This document shows, piece by piece, positions 52,301-52,425 of a stretch of DNA of 52,425 bases. The DNA is taken from assembly GCA_900696615.1 (NCBI GenBank), contig CAADGS010000015.1, positions 1 through 52,425 on the forward strand. The letters are read 5' to 3'. The DNA is from an uncultured beta proteobacterium. Lineage in GTDB: Bacteria > Pseudomonadota > Gammaproteobacteria > Burkholderiales > Nitrosomonadaceae. The position numbers were made by a program, and so were the translations under genes. The notes under the pieces were generated by a model, which worked only from the letters and a program-made list of their open reading frames with translations, did not search any database and was not told where the DNA came from. Position 1 is the stretch's first letter. The number at the start of each line of letters is the position of its first letter.

Positions 52301-52425
52301 AGGTGTGCTGTCAAAAATGGAGTCCATGTGTTTAAGCAGCGGCTAGCTTTGCATAGTATCGCTGCGTAAATTGTGCTGGTGACAGATAACCTAATCTTTC
52401 CTGCCTACGCTGCCTGTTATAGAAG
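52301..52425 (-). mobile_element. 3' end of an IS3-family element: orfB C-terminus plus probable terminal inverted repeat
   Basis: Minus-strand frame to stop at 52332-52334 reads FYNRQRRQERLGYLSPAQFTQRYYAKLAAA* (typical IS3 orfB C-terminus), followed by ACATGGACTCCATTTTTGACAGCACACCT. Confidence 0.85.

Overview
Reading of a 52,425-bp window that looks like the chromosome of an autotrophic, flagellated betaproteobacterium. A Nitrosomonas-like ammonia oxidiser is my inference from gene content; no search was run. Main blocks, left to right: a small hypothetical region with an 8.7-copy heptanucleotide repeat inside a sensor-like gene; cbbR divergent from form IA RuBisCO cbbL-cbbS-cbbQ-cbbO; a minus-strand cytochrome c maturation operon ccmABCDEFGHI followed by a bcp-type peroxiredoxin; a PEP-CTERM-like protein next to a YcnI/DUF1775-like secreted protein; a decayed beta-carbonic anhydrase pseudogene that is not in the ORF track; lpdA; a minus-strand nagZ-acpS-pdxJ-era-rnc-DUF4845-lepB-lepA-glutaredoxin-degP/mucD-rseB-rseA-rpoE block; nadB; a large secreted protein with a candidate Cys-His-Asp hydrolase signature; a rubrerythrin / Fe-S oxidoreductase / DUF3501 / CNP1-like block; a decayed IS3 remnant; flgA divergent from flgBCDEFGHIJKL; and a nested IS junction (5'-truncated IS256-family transposase abutting the 3' end of an IS3-family element). 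Most of the window is well-known housekeeping. The most interesting items are the carbonic anhydrase pseudogene, the possible structured cbbS-cbbQ spacer, the phase-variation-capable heptamer repeat, the uncharacterised 602-aa secreted protein, and candidate sigma54 and sigma28 flagellar promoters. I found no clear evidence for a completely new multi-gene system.
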